From: Flavobacterium cheniae
GTDB taxonomy: Bacteria > Bacteroidota > Bacteroidia > Flavobacteriales > Flavobacteriaceae
Reading direction: 5' to 3'
Assembly (NCBI RefSeq): GCF_004363695.1
Contig: NZ_SNZC01000004.1
Location: 167,746-231,745 of the forward strand
DNA length: 64,000 bases
The first letter of the stretch is position 1. Each line of letters opens with the position of its first letter. The notes under the pieces were generated by a model. The model worked only from the letters and a program-made list of their open reading frames with translations, did no database searches and had not been told where the DNA came from. Below, piece by piece: positions 15,509 through 24,398 of the stretch. The position numbers and the translations under genes are program-made.

Positions 15509-16474
15509 ATGAGTAAAATTCAAAAAATAGTGTTTCAAAATGTTCCATTGCAAAATGGTGTGGTGCAAGCAAAGGTGATTTTATCCTATCAACTGTTTGG
15601 GCAACCAGTTGGTTCTGCACCTTTGGTAGTGGTGAATCATGCTTTAACTGGAAATTCGCAAGTAATTGGTGAAAACGGTTGGTGGCAATCGTTAATTGGT
15701 GATGATAAAATTATTGACACCAAAAAGTATGCGGTTTTAGCCTTCAATATTCCTGGAAACGGTTATCATGATGAAGAAAATTTAATTGAGAACTATCAAG
15801 ATTTCACTACTTACGATGTGGCTAATTTATTTTGGAAAGGAATCGATTCGTTTAAAGTGAATCAAGTTTTTGCGGTAATTGGTGGAAGTTTAGGCGGAGC
15901 AATTGCGTGGGAAATGGCTGCAATTCGACCAAAAGCGATTGCGAATTTAATTCCGGTAGCAACAAGTTGGAAAGCTTCTGATTGGTTGATTGGAAATGTG
16001 TTAATTCAAGATTTGATTCTGAATAATTCTGAAAATCCAATTCACGATGCCAGAATTCACGCCATGTTATTGTATAGAACACCCGAATCATTGCAAGCAA
16101 AGTTTCACACCAAATTGCAAAATTCGGAAGGATTGTTTCAAGTGGAAAGTTGGTTGTTACATCACGGAGAAAAATTACAAAACCGATTTCAGCTTTCGGC
16201 CTATAAACTCATGAATCATTTATTGAAAACTACCGATATTTTTAAAAACAAAAATCAAGTAGAAGTCATAAAAAGTATCACTTCCAACATTCATTTAATT
16301 AGTGTGGATACCGATTATTTTTTTACAGCAAACGAAATCAAAATAGCTTTTCAGGAAGTCAAAAACTACAAAAACAATGCATTTTATCACGAAATCAAAT
16401 CCATTCACGGACACGATGCTTTCTTGATAGAATTTGAACAACTAAACAACATACTTAAACCTATATTTAATTAA
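15509..16474 (+). CDS. metX: Homoserine O-acetyltransferase-like alpha/beta hydrolase
   Basis: 321 residues from the ATG at 15509; an upstream TTG at 15449 would run through the terminator and is rejected. The alpha/beta-hydrolase triad is visible: Ser in GGSLGG, Asp in SVDTDYFF and His in HGHDAFLIE. VVNHALTGNSQV and the GNGYHDE region match the homoserine acetyltransferase (MetX) group. The product O-acetylhomoserine is the substrate of the adjacent metY and metZ products. It is shorter than proteobacterial MetX (about 370), as seen in flavobacteria. Confidence 0.82.
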   Translation: MSKIQKIVFQNVPLQNGVVQAKVILSYQLFGQPVGSAPLVVVNHALTGNSQVIGENGWWQSLIGDDKIIDTKKYAVLAFNIPGNGYHDEENLIENYQDFTTYDVANLFWKGIDSFKVNQVFAVIGGSLGGAIAWEMAAIRPKAIANLIPVATSWKASDWLIGNVLIQDLILNNSENPIHDARIHAMLLYRTPESLQAKFHTKLQNSEGLFQVESWLLHHGEKLQNRFQLSAYKLMNHLLKTTDIFKNKNQVEVIKSITSNIHLISVDTDYFFTANEIKIAFQEVKNYKNNAFYHEIKSIHGHDAFLIEFEQLNNILKPIFN

Positions 16475-16481
16475 AAACACA

Positions 16482-16559
16482 ATGAAATCGCTCACAAAAC
16501 TATTTGCGGAAGCAAAATCAAATAAAAAAGCGATACCATTTGTTACCAATAAAAAATAA
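16482..16559 (+). CDS. Small ORF of 25 codons between metX and thrA, function unknown
   Basis: Starts 7 nt after the metX stop and ends 11 nt before the thrA start, so it fits snugly between two co-transcribed genes. The peptide (MKSLTKLFAEAKSNKKAI...) is Lys-rich and amphipathic. It has no run of regulatory amino acids, and no terminator follows, so it is not an obvious attenuator. It may be a coupling ORF, a real small protein or chance. Confidence 0.4.
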   Translation: MKSLTKLFAEAKSNKKAIPFVTNKK

Positions 16560-16570
16560 AATCTAAACAA

Positions 16571-18985
16571 ATGAAAATACTAAAATTTGGAGGAAAATCA
16601 TTAGCAAACGGAGAAGGATTGCAAAAAGTAATTCAAACGATTGCTCAAAAATATTTCAATAACGAGCCTATCGCAGTCGTAGTTTCGGCAAGAGGAAATG
16701 CTACTGACGAATTGGTAATTCTATTAAAAAAAGCACAAGCCAACATTAATTTTCAAGCGGACTTTGAGCAATTCAAAAAATACCAATTAGAAGGTTTGAA
16801 AGAAAACATCTTCGAAGAAGAATTTTCGATTTTACAGAAATTACTAGAAGGTGTCTCGCTTTTAGGAGATTACAGCGAAAAAATCAAAGACCAAGTCATA
16901 GCGTATGGCGAAATTCTATCCGCAAAATACGTGGCTTATGTTTTAAACGAAAACAGCATCAAAGCACAATTTACAGATTCACGTCAGTTAATAAAAACGG
17001 ATACCAACTTTGGAAGTGCGCAACCTATTGAAGCGATTTCTAAACAAAATGTACTAGAGTATTTTGTTAAGAACTCAGATAAAGTAAATATTGTGACAGG
17101 TTTTATTGGCTCAACTTTGAATAATGAAACCAGTACTTTAGGAAGAAATGGGAGTAATTATACCGCTTCTTTATTAGCAAATTATCTAAACGCAGAAGAA
17201 TTTCAAAATTATACTCACGTTGACGGAATTTTTACTGCTAATCCTGATTTAGTTCCTGATGCGAAAAAAATTGAGCGTTTATCATTTAACGAAGCGAATG
17301 AGTTGGCAAATTTTGGAGCTCAAATTTTACATGCTAAAACCATCATTCCTTTGGTGGAAAAAAACATTCCGTTACGTATTTTAAATACTTTCAATCCTGA
17401 AAATGAAGGAACTTTAATCACTGCCGAGCAAACGAATGAAGGTATCAAATCGCTTTCGGTTTTAACGAATGTTTCGCTGATTAATTTAGAAGGAAGAGGT
17501 TTGTTAGGAAAAACAGGAGTTGATGCACGAATTTTCCGAGTGATGGCTGAAAACGATATTAGTGTGAGCATCATTTCGCAAGGTTCTTCGGAAAGAGGAA
17601 TTGGTTTGGTCGTGAGTTCTGATAAGGCTTCGAAAGCTTTGGTTGGTTTAGAAAAAGAATTTGAAACCGATTTTTACACGAAAGATGTCAATAAAATTTC
17701 GGTAAACGATAATATAGCGGTGATTTCGATTATTGGTCAAGATTTAACCAATTTCCACAAACCATACACGGCTTTAATCCGAAATAAAATCACACCAATT
17801 TTGTTGAATAATACGGTTACGGGAAGAAATATCAGTTTGGTCATCAGTCAAGATGAATTCAAACGTGCTTTAAATGTAATTCACGGCGAAATTTTTGGTG
17901 TAGCAAAAAAAATCAACATTGCCATTTTCGGTCACGGAACAGTTGGAGGAACTTTGATTTCCCAAATTTTAGAATCAGCAAAAAATATCGAGAAGCGAAA
18001 AGGAATCAAGCTGAATGTGTTTGCAATCGCAAATTCCAAAAAGGTATTGTTGAATAAATTCGGAATCAGCGAAAATTGGAAAGCTACTTTAGACTACAAA
18101 GGTCAGGAATACAAAGTTGAAGACATAATTGCTTACGCTAAAGAACATCATTTGGAAAATTTAATCGCAATTGACAATACCGCAAGTTCGACTTTCATTG
18201 AAAATTACATTTCGTTAGCCGAAAATAGTTTCGATTTAATTTCGTCAAATAAAGTCGCGAATACCGTAAGTTTCGATTTTTATAAAACGTTGCGAAAAGT
18301 ACTAAAAGAAAATCAAAAAGAATATTTATACGAAACGAATGTTGGTGCTGGATTACCATTGATTGATACGATTAAATTACTGCATTTGTCAGGTGAAAAT
18401 ATCACTAAGATTAAAGGTGTTTTCTCTGGAACATTGAGTTATTTGTTCAATAATTTTTCGATAGAAGACAAAAAATTCAGCGAAGTTTTAAAAGAAGCCA
18501 TCGACAAAGGTTTCACTGAACCCGATCCAAGAGAAGATTTAAATGGAAACGACGTTGGACGAAAATTATTAATCTTAGCACGCGAATTAGATTTACAAAA
18601 CGAATTCGAAGAAATCCAAATTCAAAACCTAATTCCAGAACCTTTACGCGAAGGAAGCGCAACTGATTTTCTAAAACGTTTATCAGAATTAGATGGAATT
18701 TACCAAAACATCAAAGACGCTCAAGGTCCAAATGAAGTGTTACGTTACATCGGAGAATTATCAGGTGATTTGCAACAAGACAAAGGAAAATTAGAAGTAA
18801 AATTAATATCCGTTCCAGCCAATTCTGCTTTAGGTTCTTTAAAAGGTTCTGATTCTATTTTCGAAATTTATACCGAATCTTATGGAGAGCAACCTATCGT
18901 AATTCAAGGCGCTGGAGCTGGTGCATCCGTAACCGCAAGAGGTGTTTTTGGTGACATTTTACGCTTATCCGAAAAAAAATTATAA
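16571..18985 (+). CDS. thrA: Bifunctional aspartokinase / homoserine dehydrogenase
   Basis: 804-residue fusion. The N-terminal aspartokinase has KFGGKSLANG at residues 5-14, VVSARGNATD and TGFIGSTLNNETSTLGRNGSNYTASLLA. Two central ACT-type regulatory segments follow (LINLEGRGLLGKTGVDARIF, AVISIIGQDL). The C-terminal homoserine dehydrogenase has the NAD(P) motif GHGTVGGTL near residue 453, NVGAGLPLIDTIK and EPDPREDLNGNDVGRKLLIL. It supplies homoserine for metX and threonine. Allosteric feedback through the ACT domains is expected from the family. Confidence 0.96.
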   Translation: MKILKFGGKSLANGEGLQKVIQTIAQKYFNNEPIAVVVSARGNATDELVILLKKAQANINFQADFEQFKKYQLEGLKENIFEEEFSILQKLLEGVSLLGDYSEKIKDQVIAYGEILSAKYVAYVLNENSIKAQFTDSRQLIKTDTNFGSAQPIEAISKQNVLEYFVKNSDKVNIVTGFIGSTLNNETSTLGRNGSNYTASLLANYLNAEEFQNYTHVDGIFTANPDLVPDAKKIERLSFNEANELANFGAQILHAKTIIPLVEKNIPLRILNTFNPENEGTLITAEQTNEGIKSLSVLTNVSLINLEGRGLLGKTGVDARIFRVMAENDISVSIISQGSSERGIGLVVSSDKASKALVGLEKEFETDFYTKDVNKISVNDNIAVISIIGQDLTNFHKPYTALIRNKITPILLNNTVTGRNISLVISQDEFKRALNVIHGEIFGVAKKINIAIFGHGTVGGTLISQILESAKNIEKRKGIKLNVFAIANSKKVLLNKFGISENWKATLDYKGQEYKVEDIIAYAKEHHLENLIAIDNTASSTFIENYISLAENSFDLISSNKVANTVSFDFYKTLRKVLKENQKEYLYETNVGAGLPLIDTIKLLHLSGENITKIKGVFSGTLSYLFNNFSIEDKKFSEVLKEAIDKGFTEPDPREDLNGNDVGRKLLILARELDLQNEFEEIQIQNLIPEPLREGSATDFLKRLSELDGIYQNIKDAQGPNEVLRYIGELSGDLQQDKGKLEVKLISVPANSALGSLKGSDSIFEIYTESYGEQPIVIQGAGAGASVTARGVFGDILRLSEKKL

Positions 18986-18997
18986 CCACCCAAACTC

Positions 18998-19031
18998 AAA
19001 ACCTGCAAGATGTAAAAGTCTTGTAGGTTTT
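18998..19031 (+). repeat. Inverted repeat between thrA and metZ
   Basis: 13-nt arms (aaaacctgcaaga / tcttgtaggtttt) with one G-T mismatch and an 8-nt loop, ending in four T. It could be a weak terminator or a dispersed repeat, and lies 12 nt after the thrA stop. Confidence 0.55.
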
Positions 19032-19075
19032 AAACTTTAAAAGTTCAACGATTAAAAAATTCAACAAACAAAACC

Positions 19076-20248
19076 ATGAGTAACCAAAATTTAGGATTAG
19101 AAACCCAAGCCATTAGAACGCAATTAGAGCGCACTCAATATTTAGAACATTCCGTTCCTTTATATTTAACATCAAGTTTTATTTTTGAAGATGCTGAAGA
19201 CATGCGCGCTTCATTTGCGGAGGAAAAAGAACGCAATATTTACAGTCGATTTTCCAATCCCAATACATCAGAATTCGTAGAAAAAATTTGTTTGTTGGAA
19301 GGAGCAGAAGACGGCTACGCTTTCGCAACAGGAATGGCAGCGGTGTATTCTACTTTTGCTGCTTTGTTGAATTCGGGCGATCATATAGTTTCAGCAAGCA
19401 GTGTTTTTGGTTCGACACATACTTTGTTTACTAAATATTTTCCAAAATGGAATATTACAACGAGTTATTTCGATGTGAACCAACCAGAAACGATTGAAAA
19501 TTTCATTCAACCGAATACCAAAATCCTTTACGCAGAATCGCCAACGAATCCAGCAGTTGATATTCTAGATTTAGAATTGTTGGGGAAAATTGCTAAAAAG
19601 CATAATCTGATTTTAATTATCGATAACTGTTTTGCGACTCCTTACATTCAAAATCCTATTCAATTCGGAGCCGATTTAGTGATTCATTCTGCCACCAAAT
19701 TAATCGATGGGCAAGGCCGTGTTTTAGGTGGAGTAACCGTTGGGCGTTCTGATTTAATTCGTGAAATTTATTTATTTTCTCGTAATACCGGACCCGCTTT
19801 GTCGCCTTTCAATGCTTGGGTATTGTCTAAAAGTTTAGAAACCTTGCCAGTTCGTATTGAAAAACATTGCGAAAATGCTTTAAAAGTCGCTGAATTTTTA
19901 GAAAATAATCCAAATGTCGCTTCAGTGAAATATCCATTTTTGAAATCGCATCCGCAATATGAAGTCGCTAAAAAGCAAATGAAATTAGGTGGAAATATTG
20001 TAGCGTTTGAAATTAAAGGAGGAATTGAAGCAGGAAGGAAATTTTTAGACAAAATCAAATTATGTTCGTTGTCTGCGAATTTAGGTGACACGCGTTCAAT
20101 TGTAACACATCCAGCTTCTACTACACATAGTAAATTGACGGAAGAGGAACGTTTGGCGGTAAGTATTACTGATGGTTTGGTGCGCGTTTCTGTTGGTTTG
20201 GAAACCGTCCAAGATGTAATTAATGACTTAAAACAAGCGTTAGAATAA
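19076..20248 (+). CDS. metZ: O-succinyl/O-acetylhomoserine sulfhydrylase, MetZ type (trans-sulfuration family)
   Basis: 390-residue PLP enzyme. The lysine motif HSATKLIDGQGRVLGG is the MetZ form and distinguishes it from metY at the start of the operon. TRSIVTHPASTTHSKLT and VRVSVGLETVQDVINDL close the family signature. It converts an activated homoserine to homocysteine with sulfide; since the neighbour is an acetyltransferase, O-acetylhomoserine is the likely substrate. Cystathionine gamma-synthase or lyase activity cannot be excluded. The operon thus carries two paralogous sulfhydrylases. Confidence 0.86.
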   Translation: MSNQNLGLETQAIRTQLERTQYLEHSVPLYLTSSFIFEDAEDMRASFAEEKERNIYSRFSNPNTSEFVEKICLLEGAEDGYAFATGMAAVYSTFAALLNSGDHIVSASSVFGSTHTLFTKYFPKWNITTSYFDVNQPETIENFIQPNTKILYAESPTNPAVDILDLELLGKIAKKHNLILIIDNCFATPYIQNPIQFGADLVIHSATKLIDGQGRVLGGVTVGRSDLIREIYLFSRNTGPALSPFNAWVLSKSLETLPVRIEKHCENALKVAEFLENNPNVASVKYPFLKSHPQYEVAKKQMKLGGNIVAFEIKGGIEAGRKFLDKIKLCSLSANLGDTRSIVTHPASTTHSKLTEEERLAVSITDGLVRVSVGLETVQDVINDLKQALE

Positions 20249-20371
20249 AACTTTTTAAATTATTTTATAGATTTATATTCTTAATTTAAGATTAAAATAG
20301 GAATATAAATCTATAAAAAATATATTTTTAATGAAATTTTAGAAAATATTTCATAATTTCAATTTTGTCAC

Positions 20372-20379
20372 TACATTTG
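20372..20379 (+). promoter_or_regulatory. -7 element for the metH transcript
   Basis: TACATTTG matches TAnnTTTG and lies 24 nt ahead of the SAM-I riboswitch. No good -33 TTG is seen at the usual distance. Confidence 0.5.
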
Positions 20380-20402
20380 CAGTGTTCATAATTATAGTGT
20401 TT

Positions 20403-20508
20403 GTTATCACGAAAGCTGGAGGGAATAGACCCTGCGAAAGCTTAGCAACCTCCCGCGCTAGTGGAAAGGTGCTACATTCTATTCCGATATTTATCGGAAG
20501 CAGATAAC
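20403..20508 (+). promoter_or_regulatory. SAM-I (S-box) riboswitch upstream of the metH-metF operon
   Basis: P1 strands gttatc (20403-20408) and gataac (20503-20508) enclose the S-box core: gctggagggaatagaccctg, GCAACC at 20445-20450 and AAGGTGCTA at 20466-20474. A stem follows (ttccgatatttatcggaa). These conserved elements and their order match the SAM-I aptamer. No strong T-run terminator is seen after it. A CTCTC at 20519-20523 could pair with the GAGAG just before the metH start, so translational control is plausible. Confidence 0.9.
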
Positions 20509-20591
20509 GTTAGAATTGCTCTCCAACTTTCTACGGTAACAAATTAAGTTAATCAAGAAAAATAGGCAATTAGCCTTTGAGAGAGAATACA

Positions 20592-21578
20592 ATGTCAAAA
20601 ATTCAAGAAGAAATCAAAAACCGAATTCTCGTGCTCGATGGAGCTATGGGAACGATGTTGCAACGTTATAAATTTGAAGAAGAAGATTTCAGAGGCGAAC
20701 GCTTCAAAGATTTTCCACATCCATTAAAAGGAAACAACGATTTGCTTTCCATTACCCAACCAGAAGCTGTAAAATCAGTACATCGCGCTTATTTTGAAGC
20801 CGGTGCTGATATTGTAGAAACTAATACTTTTTCGGGAACAACTATTGGAATGGCCGATTATTATTTGGAAGATTTAGTCTACGAATTGAATTTTCAATCG
20901 GCTAAAATCGCTCGTGAAGTAGCGGATGAATTTACCGATAAGCCAAGATTTGTGGCTGGTTCCATCGGTCCGACGAACAGAACAGCATCAATGTCACCTG
21001 ATGTTAATGATCCAGGTTTCAGAGCAGTGAATTTTGATGATTTAAAAATCGCTTACAAACAACAAGTAGAAGCTTTAATTGATGGTGGTTGCGATTTACT
21101 TTTGGTAGAAACAATTTTCGATACCTTAAATGCAAAAGCCGCATTGTTTGCTATTGAAGAAGTAAAAGAAGAACGCAATATCGATATTCCAGTGATGGTT
21201 TCAGGTACAATTACCGATGCTTCTGGAAGAACATTATCGGGACAAACGGTGGAAGCTTTTTTGATTTCGATTTCACATATTCCTTTGCTGAGTGTTGGAT
21301 TTAATTGCGCTTTAGGTGCTGACCAATTGAAACCGTATTTAAAAACATTGGGAAATAATACCTCGTTAAATATTTCAGCACATCCAAATGCTGGCTTGCC
21401 AAATGCCTTCGGACAATACGACCAAACGCCTGAAGAAATGCAACAATTAATTCGGGAATATTTACAGGAAAATTTAGTAAATATCATCGGTGGCTGTTGC
21501 GGAACTACACCAGAACACATCAAATTAATTGCTGAGGTAGCAAAAGAATTCAAACCAAGAGAAAGCGTTTTGGTTTAA
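20592..21578 (+). CDS. metH: Methionine synthase, homocysteine-binding part (split MetH, N-terminal module)
   Basis: 328 residues from the ATG at 20592 (the TTG at 20577 is rejected). It corresponds to the first domain of cobalamin-dependent MetH. LVLDGAMGTMLQRYKFEEEDFRGE opens the barrel. The zinc/homocysteine cysteines are in GFNCALG and GGCCGTTPEH. It lacks the folate and cobalamin domains, which are encoded by the gene at 21722. A 46-codon ORF lies between them. Controlled by the upstream SAM-I riboswitch. Confidence 0.9.
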   Translation: MSKIQEEIKNRILVLDGAMGTMLQRYKFEEEDFRGERFKDFPHPLKGNNDLLSITQPEAVKSVHRAYFEAGADIVETNTFSGTTIGMADYYLEDLVYELNFQSAKIAREVADEFTDKPRFVAGSIGPTNRTASMSPDVNDPGFRAVNFDDLKIAYKQQVEALIDGGCDLLLVETIFDTLNAKAALFAIEEVKEERNIDIPVMVSGTITDASGRTLSGQTVEAFLISISHIPLLSVGFNCALGADQLKPYLKTLGNNTSLNISAHPNAGLPNAFGQYDQTPEEMQQLIREYLQENLVNIIGGCCGTTPEHIKLIAEVAKEFKPRESVLV

Positions 21579-21591
21579 GCAAAGAAATACA

Positions 21592-21732
21592 ATGAAAAAT
21601 AGTACAATAAAAATAAATTTTGAAGGATTTATTCAGTCACAACGATGTTGGGTTTGCCAATATGTTAGTGATAGTAAAATCTTTTGGAAGTCTGTTGCAA
21701 AACATTATAAAAGAATAAGTAATGAGTTATAA
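21592..21732 (+). CDS. 46-residue small ORF between the two metH halves, CxxC-containing
   Basis: Starts 13 nt after the first metH module and ends 11 nt inside the second, so its stop (TAA, 21730-21732) overlaps the next ATG at 21722, suggesting translational coupling. The peptide is basic (pI high), with [12 protein letters not shown] in the middle and [11 protein letters not shown] near the end. The Cys-x2-Cys recalls the RRCCRMC tail of the ORF at 14030. I do not recognise a family. It could be a small metal- or thiol-binding protein, or a coupling ORF. Confidence 0.45.
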   Translation: MKNSTIKINFEGFIQSQRCWVCQYVSDSKIFWKSVAKHYKRISNEL

Positions 21733-24397
21733 TTCCGATAAATATTTAAAATTATCAGGTTTAGAACCTTTGATTGTAACTCCAGAAACGAATTTTGTAA
21801 ACGTTGGAGAACGAACAAATGTAACCGGTTCTAGAAAATTTCTTCGTTTAATCAAAGAAGAAAAATATGATGAAGCCTTAGATATCGCGCGTGCTCAAGT
21901 AGAAGGTGGCGCGCAAATCATCGATGTTAATATGGATGAAGGAATGTTAGATGGCGTATATGCCATGACTAAATTCTTAAATCTAATTGCAGCTGAACCC
22001 GATATTGCAAGAGTTCCTGTTATGATTGATTCCTCAAAATGGGAAATCATTGAAGCGGGTTTAAAGGTGATTCAAGGAAAAGGGGTTGTAAATTCGATTT
22101 CCTTAAAAGAAGGAGAAGCTACTTTTATTCATCATGCTAAATTAATTAAGAGATACGGAGCAGCTGTAATTGTTATGGCTTTTGACGAAAACGGTCAAGC
22201 GGATACTTACGAAAGACGTATCGAAATCTGTAAAAGAAGTTATGATATTTTGGTTAATCAAGTTGGTTTTCCTGCTGAAGATATCATTTTTGATCCCAAT
22301 ATTTTTCCAGTTGCAACCGGAATGGAAGAACACAAACTAAATGCATTAGATTTCTTTCGAGCGACCAAATGGATTCGCGAAAATCTTCTATATGCTAATA
22401 TTTCTGGAGGTGTGAGTAACGTGTCATTTTCTTTCCGTGGAAACGATAAAGTACGTGAAGCGATGCATTCTGCGTTCTTGTATCATGCCATCCAAAACGG
22501 CATGACAATGGGAATTGTGAATCCTGAAATGTTAGAAATTTACGATGAAATTGACAAGGTTTTACTTGAACACGTTGAAGACGTTTTATTAAATAGAAGA
22601 GAAGATGCCACAGAGCGTTTACTAGATTTAGCCGAAAGTTTCAAAGGCGATGTAAAATCGAATGAAAAAGCGATTGCTGAATGGAGAAATGGTTCGGTTC
22701 AAGAACGATTAACGCATTCATTAGTAAAAGGAATCGACGAATTTATCGAAATTGATATTGAAGAAGCGCGTCAGTTGGCCAAAAAACCTATCGAAGTGAT
22801 CGAAATCAATTTGATGGCCGGAATGAACGTGGTGGGAGATTTGTTTGGAAGCGGAAAAATGTTCTTGCCACAAGTTGTTAAATCCGCTCGTGTGATGAAA
22901 AAAGCGGTGGCTTATTTGCTTCCTTATATTGAAGCTTCAAAAGACGGTTCTACTTCGTCAAGTGCTGGAAAAGTATTGATGGCGACTGTAAAAGGTGATG
23001 TGCATGATATTGGAAAAAACATAGTTTCAGTAGTTTTAGCCTGTAATAATTTTGAAATCATTGATTTAGGAGTGATGGTTCCGCCAGAAAAAATCATTGA
23101 AGTTGCGGTTAGAGAAAATGTAGATATTATCGGTTTGAGTGGTTTGATTACGCCTTCGCTGGACGAAATGGTGTATTTGGCCAAAGAAATGGATAAATTG
23201 AATATCAAAATCCCCGTAATGATTGGTGGTGCTACAACTTCACGTGCACATACGGCTGTGAAAATTGCTCCAGAATATAAAGAAACCGTGGTTCATGTGA
23301 ACGATGCTTCTCGAGCGGTAACAGTAGCAACCAATTTATTGCAACCCGATACTAAAATTACTTATGCAAAATCGCTTCGTGAGGAATATGATTCACTTCG
23401 AGAAGGATATTTAAATAGAAGTCGTGAGAAAAATTTCTTATCGATTGAAGAAGCGCGTAAAAATAAATTCAAAATCGATTGGGATACGTTCGAACCAGTA
23501 AAACCAAATTTCATAGGAACAAAAACAATTGAAGTTGAACTTTCAGAATTAGTAGATTTCATCGATTGGACACCATTTTTTCAATCTTGGGAATTATACG
23601 GAAAATATCCAGCGATTTTAACGGATGAAATTGTAGGTGAACAAGCCACTCATCTTTTTGAAGATGCACAAAAAATGCTTGCTCAGATTGTTAAAGAGAA
23701 ATGGTTCACCGCAAAAGGAATTTTAGGAATTTTTCCAGCGAATACTGTCAATGATGACGATGTTGAAGTTGTCGCTTCAAACGAAGTTGAGAAATTTTTG
23801 ACGCTTCGTCAACAATCGCAAAAAACGGTTGGAGCTCCAAATATCGCTTTAGCGGATTTTATTGCTCCAAAAGAAATTGGTAAACAAGATTATATTGGAT
23901 GTTTCTGTGTTTCAACTGGTTTTGATGTTGATGAAAAAGCTTCGGAATTCGAAAAACAATTAGACGATTATAATTCCATTTTGGTAAAAGCTTTGGGAGA
24001 TAGATTAGCAGAAGCTTTTGCAGAATATTTGCATTTAAAAGTACGTAAAGAAATTTGGGGTTACGCTTCTGATGAAGTTTTGTCAAATGATGAGTTAATC
24101 AAAGAACAATATAAAGGAATTCGTCCTGCGCCAGGTTATCCAGCTTGTCCTGACCATTTGGAAAAACCAACGATTTGGAAATTACTAAATGTAGAACAAG
24201 AAATAGGTGTGAAGTTAACTGAAAGTATGGCGATGTGGCCAGCGTCATCAGTTTCGGGTTATTATTTTGCGAATCCAGGAAGTAAATATTTTGGTTTAGG
24301 AAAAATTAAAAAAGACCAATTAGAAGATTACGCCAAAAGAAGAAACATTAGCATTGAATTAGCCGAAAAATGGCTCTCACCCAATTTAGCAGATTAA
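21722..24397 (+). CDS. metH: Methionine synthase, folate-, cobalamin- and activation-domain part (split MetH)
   Basis: 891 residues covering the MetH modules that follow the homocysteine domain. The pterin-binding domain has [29 protein letters not shown] and [15 protein letters not shown]. The B12 cap helix and Rossmann domain have [10 protein letters not shown] with the cobalt-ligating His, and [13 protein letters not shown]. The C-terminal SAM-dependent reactivation domain has [15 protein letters not shown] and [15 protein letters not shown]. With the gene at 20592 it should reconstitute methylation of homocysteine by methyl-THF. The next gene, metF, starts one base after its stop. Confidence 0.96.
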   Translation: MSYNSDKYLKLSGLEPLIVTPETNFVNVGERTNVTGSRKFLRLIKEEKYDEALDIARAQVEGGAQIIDVNMDEGMLDGVYAMTKFLNLIAAEPDIARVPVMIDSSKWEIIEAGLKVIQGKGVVNSISLKEGEATFIHHAKLIKRYGAAVIVMAFDENGQADTYERRIEICKRSYDILVNQVGFPAEDIIFDPNIFPVATGMEEHKLNALDFFRATKWIRENLLYANISGGVSNVSFSFRGNDKVREAMHSAFLYHAIQNGMTMGIVNPEMLEIYDEIDKVLLEHVEDVLLNRREDATERLLDLAESFKGDVKSNEKAIAEWRNGSVQERLTHSLVKGIDEFIEIDIEEARQLAKKPIEVIEINLMAGMNVVGDLFGSGKMFLPQVVKSARVMKKAVAYLLPYIEASKDGSTSSSAGKVLMATVKGDVHDIGKNIVSVVLACNNFEIIDLGVMVPPEKIIEVAVRENVDIIGLSGLITPSLDEMVYLAKEMDKLNIKIPVMIGGATTSRAHTAVKIAPEYKETVVHVNDASRAVTVATNLLQPDTKITYAKSLREEYDSLREGYLNRSREKNFLSIEEARKNKFKIDWDTFEPVKPNFIGTKTIEVELSELVDFIDWTPFFQSWELYGKYPAILTDEIVGEQATHLFEDAQKMLAQIVKEKWFTAKGILGIFPANTVNDDDVEVVASNEVEKFLTLRQQSQKTVGAPNIALADFIAPKEIGKQDYIGCFCVSTGFDVDEKASEFEKQLDDYNSILVKALGDRLAEAFAEYLHLKVRKEIWGYASDEVLSNDELIKEQYKGIRPAPGYPACPDHLEKPTIWKLLNVEQEIGVKLTESMAMWPASSVSGYYFANPGSKYFGLGKIKKDQLEDYAKRRNISIELAEKWLSPNLAD

Positions 24398-24398
24398 G

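Noticed and set aside
16482..16559. Attenuator leader peptide for thrA
   Set aside because: No run of Thr, Ile, Met or Lys codons positioned before a terminator; no terminator between it and thrA.
19768..20091. 107-codon minus-strand ORF inside metZ
   Set aside because: Shadow of the metZ coding strand; metZ motifs are intact over the same bases.
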